In this document: in pieces, positions 52,633 through 61,130 of the stretch
Layout: the number at the start of each line of letters is the position of its first letter
How positions within the stretch are numbered: the stretch's first letter is position 1
Source: Shinella fusca
GTDB taxonomy: Bacteria > Pseudomonadota > Alphaproteobacteria > Rhizobiales > Rhizobiaceae
Direction: 5' to 3'
Length of the DNA: 64,000 bases
Assembly (NCBI RefSeq): GCF_014203155.1
Contig: NZ_JACHIK010000003.1
Span: 310,001-374,000 of the forward strand
Notes under the pieces: model-generated
Database searches by the model: none
What the model saw: only the letters and a program-made list of their open reading frames with translations
Told to the model about the DNA's origin: nothing
Position numbers and translations under genes: made by a program

Positions 52633-52821
52633 ATGGATACGGCATCGGAGAAAATCGATCTTGTCTGGGGCGCTGAAGAAATCGCGAAGGTTATCGGTCG
52701 ATCCGCCCGGGTCACCTTCCATCTGCTCAGCACCGGCAAGCTTCCCGCCAAGAAGGTGGGAAGCCGATGGGTCGTTGAGCGCAGTAAGCTCGTCGCGTTC
52801 TTCACGGAGGACGCGGCATGA
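52633..52821 (+). CDS. Excisionase-like helix-turn-helix protein
   Basis: A 62-residue protein with a MerR/excisionase-type winged helix: WGAEEIAKVIGRSARVTFHL, then LPAKKVGSRWVVERSKLVAF. Its size and place, first in the rightward operon opposite the integrase operon, fit a recombination directionality factor or an early regulator. Its stop overlaps the next start by four bases. Confidence 0.75.
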   Translation: MDTASEKIDLVWGAEEIAKVIGRSARVTFHLLSTGKLPAKKVGSRWVVERSKLVAFFTEDAA

Positions 52822-53225
52822 TCATCGTGCCCGCAAAAGAAAATGGCCCGGCAAGCGTTGGCGCGCTTCCGGACCTTGGTTCCATCATCCCCACGAAGGA
52901 TATGAAAATGAACGAGGTAACGAATACCACGGCCGGGCCGGTTGCACCAGACCCGCTCCTCCAAACCATAAGGCTCTATCAGCGTGGGCTTTTGGACTTC
53001 AACGCGCTTGCCGTGGGCGATGTCGACTGGAGCAAGATCGCAGACGAAACCTACGGTCCTCATCTGCAAACACTCTCGGAGTGGGACACGCCGGCGGCCA
53101 CGTTTGAGGGCGCCGTCGAGGCCCTTCGGATATCACTCACTGAAGAGGATGGTGTGTACGGTTGCGATGCTGCTGATCGTATGGTCAGGGCCGCATACGC
53201 ATTCCTGAAGGAGGCTGCAATATGA
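52818..53225 (+). CDS. Phage protein of unknown function
   Basis: A 135-residue protein coupled by an ATGA overlap to both neighbours. No domain is recognised. The C-terminal part (ATFEGAVEALRISLTEEDGV, ADRMVRAAYAFLKEA) is helical. Internal ATGs at about 52903-52910 offer shorter forms starting MKMNEVTNTTAG. It is part of the early operon. Confidence 0.6.
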   Translation: MIIVPAKENGPASVGALPDLGSIIPTKDMKMNEVTNTTAGPVAPDPLLQTIRLYQRGLLDFNALAVGDVDWSKIADETYGPHLQTLSEWDTPAATFEGAVEALRISLTEEDGVYGCDAADRMVRAAYAFLKEAAI

Positions 53226-53425
53226 GCACCGCTTCCAAGCTTGGCGATATCATCGATTTGCTCGCCACCGTCAGATACCTGAACGAGGCAGTCTTCATGG
53301 CCGCCTCCCACCCTGGCCTTACCAAGGATGCCACTAACGCGATCCAAGCGGTGGTCGGCGAGATGGACAGCAAATTGCTGGCCGCCGAAGAACGCGTCGA
53401 AGAAGTCATGGAGGCGCTGAAATGA
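53222..53425 (+). CDS. Small phage protein, helical, unknown
   Basis: A 67-residue acidic helical protein (GDIIDLLATVRYLNEAVFMA, MDSKLLAAEERVEEVMEALK) with four-base overlaps on both sides. No known domain. Confidence 0.6.
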   Translation: MSTASKLGDIIDLLATVRYLNEAVFMAASHPGLTKDATNAIQAVVGEMDSKLLAAEERVEEVMEALK

Positions 53426-53712
53426 TCACCGTCACCAAGGAACTCATTGAAAACACCTACGACGCCGTGACGATCATGCGGCTATTCAGCCAGCGCCTTT
53501 CCGAGGGCGAGGTCCACGATAACGAAGCCAGCGAAATGTCATGGCTGCTTGGCAGCGCGAAGAGGCGGCTGGAGCCCGTCCTCTACCTGCTGGAAAAGAT
53601 CGAGCACGAGCAGGAGCAGCGGACACCGGCCGAACTCGAGATCATCGACGAGTTCAACGACCTGCAGAAACGCTGGGATGCCCTCAAGGCGAAGCTGGAG
53701 GGCAAGGCATGA
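53422..53712 (+). CDS. Small phage protein, coiled-coil, unknown
   Basis: A 96-residue protein predicted to be entirely helical, with a C-terminal coiled coil (EIIDEFNDLQKRWDALKAKL). It overlaps its neighbours by four bases. No known domain. Confidence 0.6.
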   Translation: MITVTKELIENTYDAVTIMRLFSQRLSEGEVHDNEASEMSWLLGSAKRRLEPVLYLLEKIEHEQEQRTPAELEIIDEFNDLQKRWDALKAKLEGKA

Positions 53713-53996
53713 ACGAGCCCTACATCCTCGGCCCCGATCCAGAAGGCGACTTCGCTAACCGGACGCGGGTTTCGGACGCCGCCGCTGAAATCGTCGAAGG
53801 CCTTCGCAGCTTTCTTGAGCGAGGCAGCGAGACGCTACACGACCTGCTTAAGAACTGCGCCAGCTATGAGCGCGGCTTGACCGGCGGAGAAACCGTCCTC
53901 GCGATCCAGATGGCTCTCTCGATCTATCAAATCGAGATGATCCATGAGCTGGCGGGCATGCACTATGAGCCCGACGACGGTGAGGATGACGAATGA
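53709..53996 (+). CDS. Small phage protein, unknown
   Basis: A 95-residue acidic protein from ATG 53709, which overlaps the stop of the previous gene. It has helical content (DAAAEIVEGLRSFLERGSET) and an acidic tail (PDDGEDDE). No known domain. Confidence 0.6.
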   Translation: MNEPYILGPDPEGDFANRTRVSDAAAEIVEGLRSFLERGSETLHDLLKNCASYERGLTGGETVLAIQMALSIYQIEMIHELAGMHYEPDDGEDDE

Positions 53997-54190
53997 GCAT
54001 CACCACCCCTCCCGAACATCAACACTCCGCCGCGGTCGAGCAGGCCGCCCACTGGCTCGCGGATCTTCGCGAGCCTCCCCACCCCATCGTGCCGGCGCTG
54101 AAAGAGCGGTTCGGTCTCTCAGCCGTCGAGGCTTGCGAGGCGATCGCCTGGGCCGAGCGTATGCGCGTTTACCGAAAGGCACATGGATGA
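53993..54190 (+). CDS. Small phage protein, possible helix-turn-helix, unknown
   Basis: A 65-residue protein. Its second half, PALKERFGLSAVEACEAIAW then AERMRVYRKAH, resembles a helix-turn-helix but is too short to assign. It overlaps both neighbours by four bases. Confidence 0.55.
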   Translation: MSITTPPEHQHSAAVEQAAHWLADLREPPHPIVPALKERFGLSAVEACEAIAWAERMRVYRKAHG

Positions 54191-54831
54191 CGCACCTACC
54201 CTGGATGCCAGTTTATGTCGGCGATGAACTGGCTGAGACTTCCCATCTCAATGCGGAAGAGTATGGCGCCTATGCGCTGCTCAAGATGCATCTGTGGCAG
54301 CATGGCCGGCTTCCGTGCGATGACGAGCGTCTGGCTCGCATAGCGAAATGCGCTGCCGAGCGGTGGGATTTCGTCAAGGAAGCAATCTGGACGCTCTTCG
54401 CCGATGACTGGCGGCATCCCCGCCTTGAAGCTCTTCGCGCGCAGTCGGAAGCGACCCACAAGAAGCGTTCGGAAGCTGGCCGACGGGGTGGGCGCCCGCG
54501 GGTTTCAGAAAAGCCGGGCTTTAGCCGGGATAAAGCCGGGCCTAAGCATCCACAACCACAACCACAACCACAATCAGATTCATATTCAGATCCAGAAGCA
54601 CAGGCACAACCACATGGCTCTGCTGCTGAGGAAGATAAAAGGGATACGAATACGCGCGAGAGCATGTTCGAAGCCTATCCGGTGCCGTCGTCGCCCGCAG
54701 AAGGCAGGGCATTCCTCACGCGGCTTGGCGTTTCCCGCGCGCATATGGACGCCGCCCTAAAGATGCTGCTCGGCGGTAATCTCTCCCCCTACGAGATAGA
54801 AGGTATGATCGAAAAGCGAGGTGCGGCATGA
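54187..54831 (+). CDS. DUF1376 (YdaU-like) phage replication-type protein
   Basis: A 214-residue protein. The first 100 residues are a DUF1376 domain (MPVYVGDELAETSHLNAEEY, YALLKMHLWQHGRLPCDDER), common in lambdoid replication modules next to DnaC-like loaders, and end in the typical KKRSEAGRRGGRP. A low-complexity linker follows (PQPQPQPQSDSYSDP), encoded by CCACAA hexamer repeats, then a C-terminal helical domain. No DnaC/DnaB helicase follows, so the replication module looks minimal. Confidence 0.8.
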   Translation: MTHLPWMPVYVGDELAETSHLNAEEYGAYALLKMHLWQHGRLPCDDERLARIAKCAAERWDFVKEAIWTLFADDWRHPRLEALRAQSEATHKKRSEAGRRGGRPRVSEKPGFSRDKAGPKHPQPQPQPQSDSYSDPEAQAQPHGSAAEEDKRDTNTRESMFEAYPVPSSPAEGRAFLTRLGVSRAHMDAALKMLLGGNLSPYEIEGMIEKRGAA

Positions 54832-54983
54832 AACAGCTTGATCTTCTCGAATGGGCAGAGCGTCGTCCCACTGCCCAAATCATCGACATCATGCCGGTCA
54901 TCATCAGCAAGATCGCGGCAGAGCCTTGGCCGCCGAAGCCGAAAGACGGCGAGTTGGTGAACCTTCGGAGAAGCGTAGCATGA
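54828..54983 (+). CDS. Very small phage protein, 51 residues
   Basis: ATG 54828 overlaps the DUF1376 stop by four bases and the frame runs to TGA 54983, which in turn overlaps the next start. The product (MKQLDLLEWAERRPTAQIID ...) has no known domain, but the overlaps on both sides support translation. Confidence 0.55.
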   Translation: MKQLDLLEWAERRPTAQIIDIMPVIISKIAAEPWPPKPKDGELVNLRRSVA

Positions 54984-55219
54984 TCACCCCCGCGCCGACC
55001 ACAATGGACCTGCATACAGGCGCCACCGCCACGACGGAAAGGTATGGGCGCGACGGCCACACCCTTGTCCGGTCCGCTGCACATATGGAGGCCCTTGGCT
55101 GGGCTTTCACCCATACCCCCACCCAGGAGGCCTACAGGCGGTCGACGGGAGAGGATGCGGCGCCGGTACTTGAGCGGTATCGGCAATGGGTGAAGGAAAA
55201 CGTTATAGGGTCGGCTTAA
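54980..55219 (+). CDS. Small phage protein, unknown
   Basis: A 79-residue protein starting MITPAPTTMDLHTGATATTE, last of the overlapping early series. Its 3' end overlaps, tail to tail, the oppositely oriented membrane protein gene by 17 bp. No known domain. Confidence 0.55.
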   Translation: MITPAPTTMDLHTGATATTERYGRDGHTLVRSAAHMEALGWAFTHTPTQEAYRRSTGEDAAPVLERYRQWVKENVIGSA

Positions 55220-55751
55220 CGGCCGACGAGCCATCGCCTCGTGAGGCTACACCCGGGATGGCATATTCAAGCTGCAGATCGAGGCGCCCGAGCCTAACAA
55301 TCTCGTCTCTAGCGCTGACGACCAGTTGCCACTCACCATCAATTTTATCGACGAAGGAAGCATGGTCTCCATCGTCATTGCGGGAAAGAGACTGCGCGAG
55401 CGTCTTAATACGTTCGGCGACGGTTGGAGGTAGCAGCAACATTGCGGTACTGTGGGCCTCCTCAAGCTTTTTTCGCGCACCCCAATATGCGCTCCGCAGT
55501 TCTTCCTGCGTTGTGCCGCGCGGTCCCCGATCCGTTATCTCCTGATCCTCCCACTCGCCCAGAACATTCAGGAGAGTTCCCAGCGCAGTGGTCAGATCGG
55601 AATAGGCCCCAAGCCTTCGCTCCCAATGTTTTTCATCTTTGTAGCGGCGCAGCGCCCACTTAACCGCCCGCCAAGTGATGAACAACGCGCCTGCAAACTG
55701 GAGAAGAAGCTTCAACGCTTCGAAAATTATGTTCGACCAGGTCAATTCCAT
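55203..55751 (-). CDS. Prophage membrane protein of unknown function (cargo)
   Basis: A 182-residue protein with one N-terminal membrane helix (LLLQFAGALFITWRAVKWAL) and a helical cytoplasmic domain (RRLGAYSDLTTALGTLLNVL, EELRSAYWGARKKLEEAHST). It is transcribed against the phage operon and away from the putAbiC gene, 134 bp apart. Lower GC than the phage genes around it suggests separate acquisition. Similar one-helix proteins occur as effectors or exclusion proteins, but no family is recognised. Confidence 0.65.
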   Translation of the reverse strand: MELTWSNIIFEALKLLLQFAGALFITWRAVKWALRRYKDEKHWERRLGAYSDLTTALGTLLNVLGEWEDQEITDRGPRGTTQEELRSAYWGARKKLEEAHSTAMLLLPPTVAERIKTLAQSLSRNDDGDHASFVDKIDGEWQLVVSARDEIVRLGRLDLQLEYAIPGVASRGDGSSAVKPTL

Positions 55752-55885
55752 GGCTCAAGTCCCCGCCGCTCCATTCGCCCTTTCAGGGGGTACACCCAGT
55801 TGCCGCTGGCGGCCTTCCCGAACAGATATTGAGCACATTGTGAGCCCGGCAGGCAATTCGAAATATCGCCTTTAGGTTGATTCCA

Positions 55886-56725
55886 ATGTATACCCCGAAG
55901 AAACTTGATGGGGTGAAAATGCGCGTACCTGTAAACTTGGCACTGATTGTCATAGGCGCCTGGCTCCTCTGGACAATGCTCCACTTGGCACTCGCTCGAT
56001 GGGGTTTCGAGGTGGACATGGCGGTGCTCGGGCAGTGGGGCGACTCGTTTGGCGCCCTTAATGCTGCTTTCTCCGCGGCTGCAGTGATCGGCGTCATTGC
56101 GACACTGCGATTGCAGTCAACCGAGATAGCCACACAGCAAAGAGAGATTGAGCGGCAGAATGAACGCCTTGTGCGAGCCGACAGAAACGGGCGGCTGCAG
56201 CAGTTCGAAGCCACGTTCTTCCAGCTTTTCGCTCTCTTCCGAGAACTCAGGGATAAAGTGAAATTCGGGGTGAACGACGATGGCGATCCTCTTTACGGGC
56301 GAGAGGCTTTCGAGGTCGCGTTCAACGAGATGAAATCGTTTCTCGCCAAACATGCGCTCTACTCGAATGAGCCTGAACCAGAGATGGGGGAAGTCATCGA
56401 GCGCTTCTATCGTGATGACATTCACAGGAGATCGGAAGGATCGCTTGGTCCTTATTTTCGGGTCTTGTACACTGTGCTCCGTCGTGTCTCAGAGAACGAT
56501 GATCTCTCAGATGACGAGAAAGCACGGTACGGCAACTTGGTCCGCAGCCAAATGAGTAGTGCTGAAATTTCGTTGACCGCTGCCAATGCCTTAACAAAAG
56601 ATTCAGGAAATTTTCGCGTGTTCGTCGAGGAGTTTCGACTTCTTAAGTACCTCCCTAAAGGAACCCTGTATCGCATTTGGCTCGAGGGGATCTATCCCGC
56701 CAAAACGTTCGAAGCGAGGGATTAG
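55886..56725 (+). CDS. putAbiC-family putative phage abortive-infection protein
   Basis: A 279-residue protein with two N-terminal membrane helices (about 17-37 and 57-75) around the hallmark LGQWGDSFGALNAAFSAAAV. A coiled coil then leads into LQQFEATFFQLFALFRELRD, the conserved core of the putAbiC family. It also has YGREAFEVAFNEM and a C-terminal helical domain. Members are proposed to abort phage infection. Starts at 55886 or 55919 are possible. The gene is AT-richer than its neighbours and carried as a cargo between the early genes and the recombinase. Confidence 0.8.
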   Translation: MYTPKKLDGVKMRVPVNLALIVIGAWLLWTMLHLALARWGFEVDMAVLGQWGDSFGALNAAFSAAAVIGVIATLRLQSTEIATQQREIERQNERLVRADRNGRLQQFEATFFQLFALFRELRDKVKFGVNDDGDPLYGREAFEVAFNEMKSFLAKHALYSNEPEPEMGEVIERFYRDDIHRRSEGSLGPYFRVLYTVLRRVSENDDLSDDEKARYGNLVRSQMSSAEISLTAANALTKDSGNFRVFVEEFRLLKYLPKGTLYRIWLEGIYPAKTFEARD

Positions 56726-56864
56726 GTGTTGGGCGACGAAAACGATTGGGCGGTAATCAATTTTGTCCACGAAGCCGTCTTTTCAATGACTTGACTGTCA
56801 CAATCAACGTTGACATTTGACACGGCCATGAGAATATCCAGTGGCAACCGCTGGAGAGCAGGCC

Positions 56865-57545
56865 ATGGCCGACAAGCTGCGATATGTCATCTACACCCGC
56901 GTCTCGACCGAGGATCAGGGCAAGTCAGGGCTCGGCCTTGAGGCACAGGAGCGAGACATCGCCATCTTCCTCGAGAAGTTCTCCGCGGTCCCGTTCGAGA
57001 TCATGGGCCGGTACCAGGACGTTCAGAGCGGTGGAGACGACAGCCGGCCCGAACTCGACAAGGCGCTGGCCATCGTCCGAAAGAGCGGTGCCGAGCTCCT
57101 GGTCGCAAAGCTCGATCGCCTCAGCCGAAAGGTCTCGTTCATCGCCACGCTCATGGACGACAAGCGGGTACGGCTCCGGGTGGCCTCAATGCCCTTTGCC
57201 GATAAGTTTCAACTGCATATCTATGCCGCCCTCGCCGAGCAGGAGCGTACGTTCATCAGCGAGCGGACAAAGGCGGCGCTGAGGATGGCCAAGGAGCGAG
57301 GTGTTAAGCTCGGAGGCATGAGGGACGCCACCGGTGCCCGAAACGCCGCTGTACAGGCCCGTGCGAGCCGAGAGGCCTCAAAGCTGATGAAGATTATCGG
57401 TCCGCTGCACGATGCCGGGACGTCCCTGCAGAAGATCGCCGCAACTCTCGACGAGCAGGGTATCGGAACGTCCCGGGGCGGCCGATGGACGGCAAAGCAG
57501 GTCTCTCGCGTGCTAGACCGGGCGAAATCCTCACTCGATGCATGA
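56865..57545 (+). CDS. Serine recombinase (resolvase/invertase family)
   Basis: A 226-residue recombinase starting MADKLRYVIYTRVSTEDQGK, with catalytic serine at S14, the conserved LLVAKLDRLSRK arginine motif, the long E helix (HIYAALAEQERTFISERTKA) and a C-terminal helix-turn-helix (TSLQKIAATLDEQGIGTSRG). It is the size of a small resolvase or invertase, not a large serine integrase. It is a second site-specific recombinase in the same prophage, adjacent to the packaging genes. An ATG eight codons upstream is possible. Confidence 0.88.
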   Translation: MADKLRYVIYTRVSTEDQGKSGLGLEAQERDIAIFLEKFSAVPFEIMGRYQDVQSGGDDSRPELDKALAIVRKSGAELLVAKLDRLSRKVSFIATLMDDKRVRLRVASMPFADKFQLHIYAALAEQERTFISERTKAALRMAKERGVKLGGMRDATGARNAAVQARASREASKLMKIIGPLHDAGTSLQKIAATLDEQGIGTSRGGRWTAKQVSRVLDRAKSSLDA

Positions 57546-57573
57546 ACAACGAAGCACAAGCATCTGACATATA

Positions 57574-57603
57574 TTGAAAAACATCCCTGATACGGTGTAT
57601 TTA
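57574..57603 (+). promoter_or_regulatory. Candidate promoter before the terminase genes
   Basis: TTGAAA (57574-57579), an 18-bp spacer and TATTTA (57598-57603) form a plausible sigma-70 promoter for the late operon. An ACGGT/ACCGT inverted repeat brackets the -10 region and could be an operator. Confidence 0.45.
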
Positions 57604-57671
57604 TAGACCGTGTCGTTTCGGTCGTATTTCGTTTCCCGGCGGCAACCCTTCCAGTCGGAGATGAAAAGCAA

Positions 57672-58028
57672 ATGGGCGACATAGGGCCGTACTCGAATCC
57701 AGATGCCATCGCGAAGCTCGACAGACGCACCAAGGAAGCACGCCTGTTGCGAAAGGTGCGTGACGATCTTCACGATCACCTCGGCGGCAACCTCACCGTG
57801 ACACAGAAAGCCATGGTGGAGCGCGCGGCGATGTTGACCCTGCACATCTCCCTGATGGACGCGAAGGCGCTGGAAGGAGACGGCCTGACGGAGCGTGACA
57901 GCCGGCAGTATCTGGCCTGGAACAACGCTCTGATGAAGGTGCTGAAGGCCATGGGCACCGAAAAGCCCAAGGCCAAGCCATCGGCCCCGAGCCTGAGGGA
58001 CTTCATCGGCGGCGGAGTGGCCGCTTGA
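57672..58028 (+). CDS. Putative terminase small subunit
   Basis: A 118-residue protein immediately before the large terminase, sharing a base with its start (TGATG). The helical middle (GGNLTVTQKAMVERAAMLTL) and size suit a DNA-recognising small terminase; assignment is by position, not by a clear domain. Confidence 0.6.
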   Translation: MGDIGPYSNPDAIAKLDRRTKEARLLRKVRDDLHDHLGGNLTVTQKAMVERAAMLTLHISLMDAKALEGDGLTERDSRQYLAWNNALMKVLKAMGTEKPKAKPSAPSLRDFIGGGVAA

Positions 58029-59428
58029 TGAACATCCTGCAGGCCTGCAAGGAACCGCAGCTCTTCGGTCCTTGGTTCAAGAACCGTGAGAACTACGAGG
58101 CATGGTTCGCCTTTCTGGCCGCACTCTTCGGCCTGCCCATGACCGACGAGCAGCTGGCAATCTATCGAAGGCACACAGGCAGGCAGGAGCCGCCCACAGA
58201 GGCCTCCAGCGAGGCGTGGCTCATCATCGGCCGTCGAGGCGGGAAATCCTTCGTATCCTCCCTGGTGGCCGTTTATCTGGCCTGCTTCTTCGACTATGAG
58301 CAGTATCTGGCGCCGGGCGAGCGCGGCACGGTTATGATCGTGGCTGCTGACAAGAAGCAGGCCCGGGTGATCCTCCGCTATATCGGCGCGATGTTGACGA
58401 AGATCCCTATGCTGCAGGCGATGATGCTCAAGCCGGAGGTGACGGCGAACGGCATCGACCTCAGCAACTCGGTCTCGATCGAGGTCGGCACGGCATCGTT
58501 CCGATCGACCCGTGGTTACACCTACGTCGCCTTGCTGGCCGACGAGATTGCTTTCTGGCGAACCGACGATGCCGCCGAGCCGGACTTTGAGGTCCTGGAC
58601 GCCATCCGTCCGGGCATGGCCACCATTCCGAACGCCATGATGCTCTGCATGTCCTCGCCATACGCCAAGAAGGGCGCGCTCTATGACGCGTTCCGGCGTT
58701 ACTGGGGCAAGGATGGCGAGCCTTTGGTATGGAAGGCTGCCACGCGAGAGATGAACCCCACCGTGGCGCAGTCGGTTGTCGACCGGGCGATAGCGCGAGA
58801 TCCTGCGAAAGCGTCGGCAGAGTACGGCGCCGACTTCCGAAACGACATTGAGAGCTTCGTATCGCGCGAGGCAGTTGAGGCGTGTGTTTCACTGAATGTC
58901 AGGGAGCGCGCGCCGGTCGCCGGCCAGAAGTATTTTGCGTTCGTGGATCCGTCGGGCGGATCGGCAGACAGCATGACCCTCGCCATCGCTCATGCGGAGA
59001 GGAGTTCCGCCATGCTGGATGTCATTCGAGAGGTCAAACCTCCGTTCAGCCCCGAGGCCACGGTGAAGGACTTCGCAGACCTGTTGAAGCAGTATCGGGT
59101 ATCGAGCCTCCTGGGCGACCGATATGCCGGTGAATGGCCCGTGGAGCAGTTTCACAAGCACGGCATCCGCTATGAGCAGGCCGCAAAGCCGAAATCCGAC
59201 CTCTACAAGGATCTCCTTCCCCTCATCAACTCGAGCGAAGTCGATCTGCTCGATCATCCTACCCTCACCAACCAGCTATGCGGACTGGAGAGGCGGACAG
59301 CACGTGGAGGACGTGATTCCATCGACCATGCGCCCGGTGCGCACGATGACGTTGCGAACGCCGTCGCCGGCGTGCTGACACAGGCTCGCACCCGCCGATC
59401 GACCTATACCTTGGAGCACATCAGATGA
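58028..59428 (+). CDS. Terminase large subunit
   Basis: The DNA-packaging motor and nuclease, 466 residues. The ATPase has Walker A-like GRRGGKS (about 68-74) and Walker B VALLADEIAFW with the acidic pair at about 172-173. The RNase H-like nuclease has D306 (FVDPSGG), D363 (GDRYAGEW) and D439-D440 (HDDVANA). All key residues are intact, so packaging could work. The next gene starts inside its stop codon. Confidence 0.92.
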   Translation: MNILQACKEPQLFGPWFKNRENYEAWFAFLAALFGLPMTDEQLAIYRRHTGRQEPPTEASSEAWLIIGRRGGKSFVSSLVAVYLACFFDYEQYLAPGERGTVMIVAADKKQARVILRYIGAMLTKIPMLQAMMLKPEVTANGIDLSNSVSIEVGTASFRSTRGYTYVALLADEIAFWRTDDAAEPDFEVLDAIRPGMATIPNAMMLCMSSPYAKKGALYDAFRRYWGKDGEPLVWKAATREMNPTVAQSVVDRAIARDPAKASAEYGADFRNDIESFVSREAVEACVSLNVRERAPVAGQKYFAFVDPSGGSADSMTLAIAHAERSSAMLDVIREVKPPFSPEATVKDFADLLKQYRVSSLLGDRYAGEWPVEQFHKHGIRYEQAAKPKSDLYKDLLPLINSSEVDLLDHPTLTNQLCGLERRTARGGRDSIDHAPGAHDDVANAVAGVLTQARTRRSTYTLEHIR

Positions 59429-59805
59429 AGCAGATGGCCGAGGTGGCGTCCAACGCCCCGCTTCTCCTCGTAGACGACCTCGCGCGCGGCCGGGACGAGC
59501 ATGGTCGTCCGGTGCCGGTGCCGATGCTGCCCTCGGAGGTGATCCGCATCGAGACGGCCATGTACCTAGCGGGGGTTTCGGACAAGACGATAAGGGATTG
59601 GGCGCACCGAGACGGGATCGGCCGGCAGGCCGGGAAGCATTCGCCCCTGCAGGTTTCGGCCCCGGCGTTGCTGATGAAGATCGACGGTCAGGCGGCAACG
59701 CTTGAGCGCTTCCGGGCAGGCGAGCGGGAGCATCCTGCCGTGGCCTTCTACCTCAAGAGGTCCATTGCCGTGCTCGGCGCGCTTGCCCGTGGAGAGGGGC
59801 GGTGA
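59425..59805 (+). CDS. Phage protein with a helix-turn-helix-like segment
   Basis: A 126-residue protein. The segment MYLAGVSDKTIRDWAHRDGI resembles a helix-turn-helix recognition unit of the MerR or terminase-small type. It overlaps the terminase stop by four bases. A portal gene would normally occupy this place, but the protein is far too small. Confidence 0.6.
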   Translation: MKQMAEVASNAPLLLVDDLARGRDEHGRPVPVPMLPSEVIRIETAMYLAGVSDKTIRDWAHRDGIGRQAGKHSPLQVSAPALLMKIDGQAATLERFRAGEREHPAVAFYLKRSIAVLGALARGEGR

Positions 59806-59846
59806 ACGCGCTTTTGCGACGGCACGCTCTCGGATAAGGTTGCTGG

Positions 59847-60362
59847 ATGGATTGTGGCACCTTCATCACTGAAAAGCTGGCCGGCGGGTTGTGGCATGCG
59901 ACCAAGCCCGAGTATTTCAAGCGAATTGTCGCCGATGGTTTCATACAGGTGGAGCCGGACCTACCTGACAGCGAGCGGTGGGGCGCGAGCCAGGGGCCGG
60001 ACCTGTATCCGTATGTTCGGCATATAGGCGGGTTCAGCCTATTTGACTTCCCGGCCCACTTCGACGTCGATGCCTACCGGCGGCGGTGCCCGATTTCTTC
60101 CATTGACGAATTGATACCGTTTCGCCGCGTGATCGGCGGCGCTGTCTGGATACAGATCGACCGTGAAGCTACACGAAGGTCCGTCATAGGTGGTGTGGAG
60201 ACATGGAAGCGCCTGGAGGCGGAAGGCGCGTACCGGCATAGGCTGATGCCGTACATCGAGGCCGCGCACATCGGCGACATGCCATTGTCTTCTGCAGTCG
60301 CAGCTTACTTGGTCGGCGCTGGCGATGAGGATTGGCGGCAGGTGTACCCGAACATGCTGTAA
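59847..60362 (+). CDS. Phage protein with possible ADP-ribosyltransferase-like N-terminus
   Basis: A 171-residue protein. LWHATKPEYFKRIVADGFI near the N-terminus recalls the H-x-T/aromatic NAD-binding entry of KptA/DarT-like ADP-ribosyltransferases, and HIGGFSLFDFPAHF and AVWIQIDRE could be later strands. The match is weak and unconfirmed; the protein could equally be structural. Its position inside the late operon is odd for either. Confidence 0.5.
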   Translation: MDCGTFITEKLAGGLWHATKPEYFKRIVADGFIQVEPDLPDSERWGASQGPDLYPYVRHIGGFSLFDFPAHFDVDAYRRRCPISSIDELIPFRRVIGGAVWIQIDREATRRSVIGGVETWKRLEAEGAYRHRLMPYIEAAHIGDMPLSSAVAAYLVGAGDEDWRQVYPNML

Positions 60363-60453
60363 AACCGGCACATAGTTCCACATACTTCCAAATTCCTCCA
60401 GTACCGGGGCGCGCTGCGCTGTGGTCTGATCGGTCTCAACAAAGGAGACCGAC

Positions 60454-61116
60454 ATGGCAAAGGAAGCCGGGAAAGTCATTTCCCTTCGTGAAGAGATCGG
60501 GCAGGCGCGTAGCCTCGATGACCGGATCGCCGACGCATTCGACAGTGAGATGACTGCGGCTGCCCTCGCCGAGCTTCTGCGAGAGGTAGAGGAGACCAGC
60601 GAGGCAGCGAAGGCAGAAAGCAAGGCCGCCGGTACGCTTGCACTCGATCCCCGCCTCCGTCCCGCTGACGTCGCCGATGCTCGACAGACGATGCAGGACG
60701 CCGATTTCCGAAGCACTCGCCTCGACGTAGCTGCGGAGCAACTGACGACGCTGCACGAGGCCGCCCAGCGTCGTGAGGCTGCAGCGGCTCGAGCCGCTGA
60801 ATATGTCGCCGCCAAGGCTGAGCGCGATCAGCTCGTAAAGGATCTTGCTGCCTACGAAACCCACGCGGCGGCGATTGTTGATCTACTTGAACGTGTTTCT
60901 CGCAACCAATCTCGCCTGAAGAAGGCGAACGCCGCGCGCGATGCTGAAGAATGGATATTCAGCGCCGAGATGATTGCCAGAGGCGCGGAACGAGAGTTCG
61001 GCATCACCATCGACACCCGGCTCCCCGATCTTTGCAGGGCAGTGAAGCTACCGCGGTTCAAGAAGGATCCGGATAGCATTCACGGCTACGTGTGGCCGCC
61101 GAAGTCCGCTTTGTGA
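60454..61116 (+). CDS. Coiled-coil phage protein, unknown
   Basis: A 220-residue protein, mostly alanine-rich helices (AALAELLREVEETSEAAKAE, AAARAAEYVAAKAERDQLVK). AAAGGAG precedes the ATG. The composition suits a scaffold or head-assembly protein, but no family is recognised. Confidence 0.6.
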   Translation: MAKEAGKVISLREEIGQARSLDDRIADAFDSEMTAAALAELLREVEETSEAAKAESKAAGTLALDPRLRPADVADARQTMQDADFRSTRLDVAAEQLTTLHEAAQRREAAAARAAEYVAAKAERDQLVKDLAAYETHAAAIVDLLERVSRNQSRLKKANAARDAEEWIFSAEMIARGAEREFGITIDTRLPDLCRAVKLPRFKKDPDSIHGYVWPPKSAL

Positions 61117-61130
61117 TCAGGAGGATCAAC

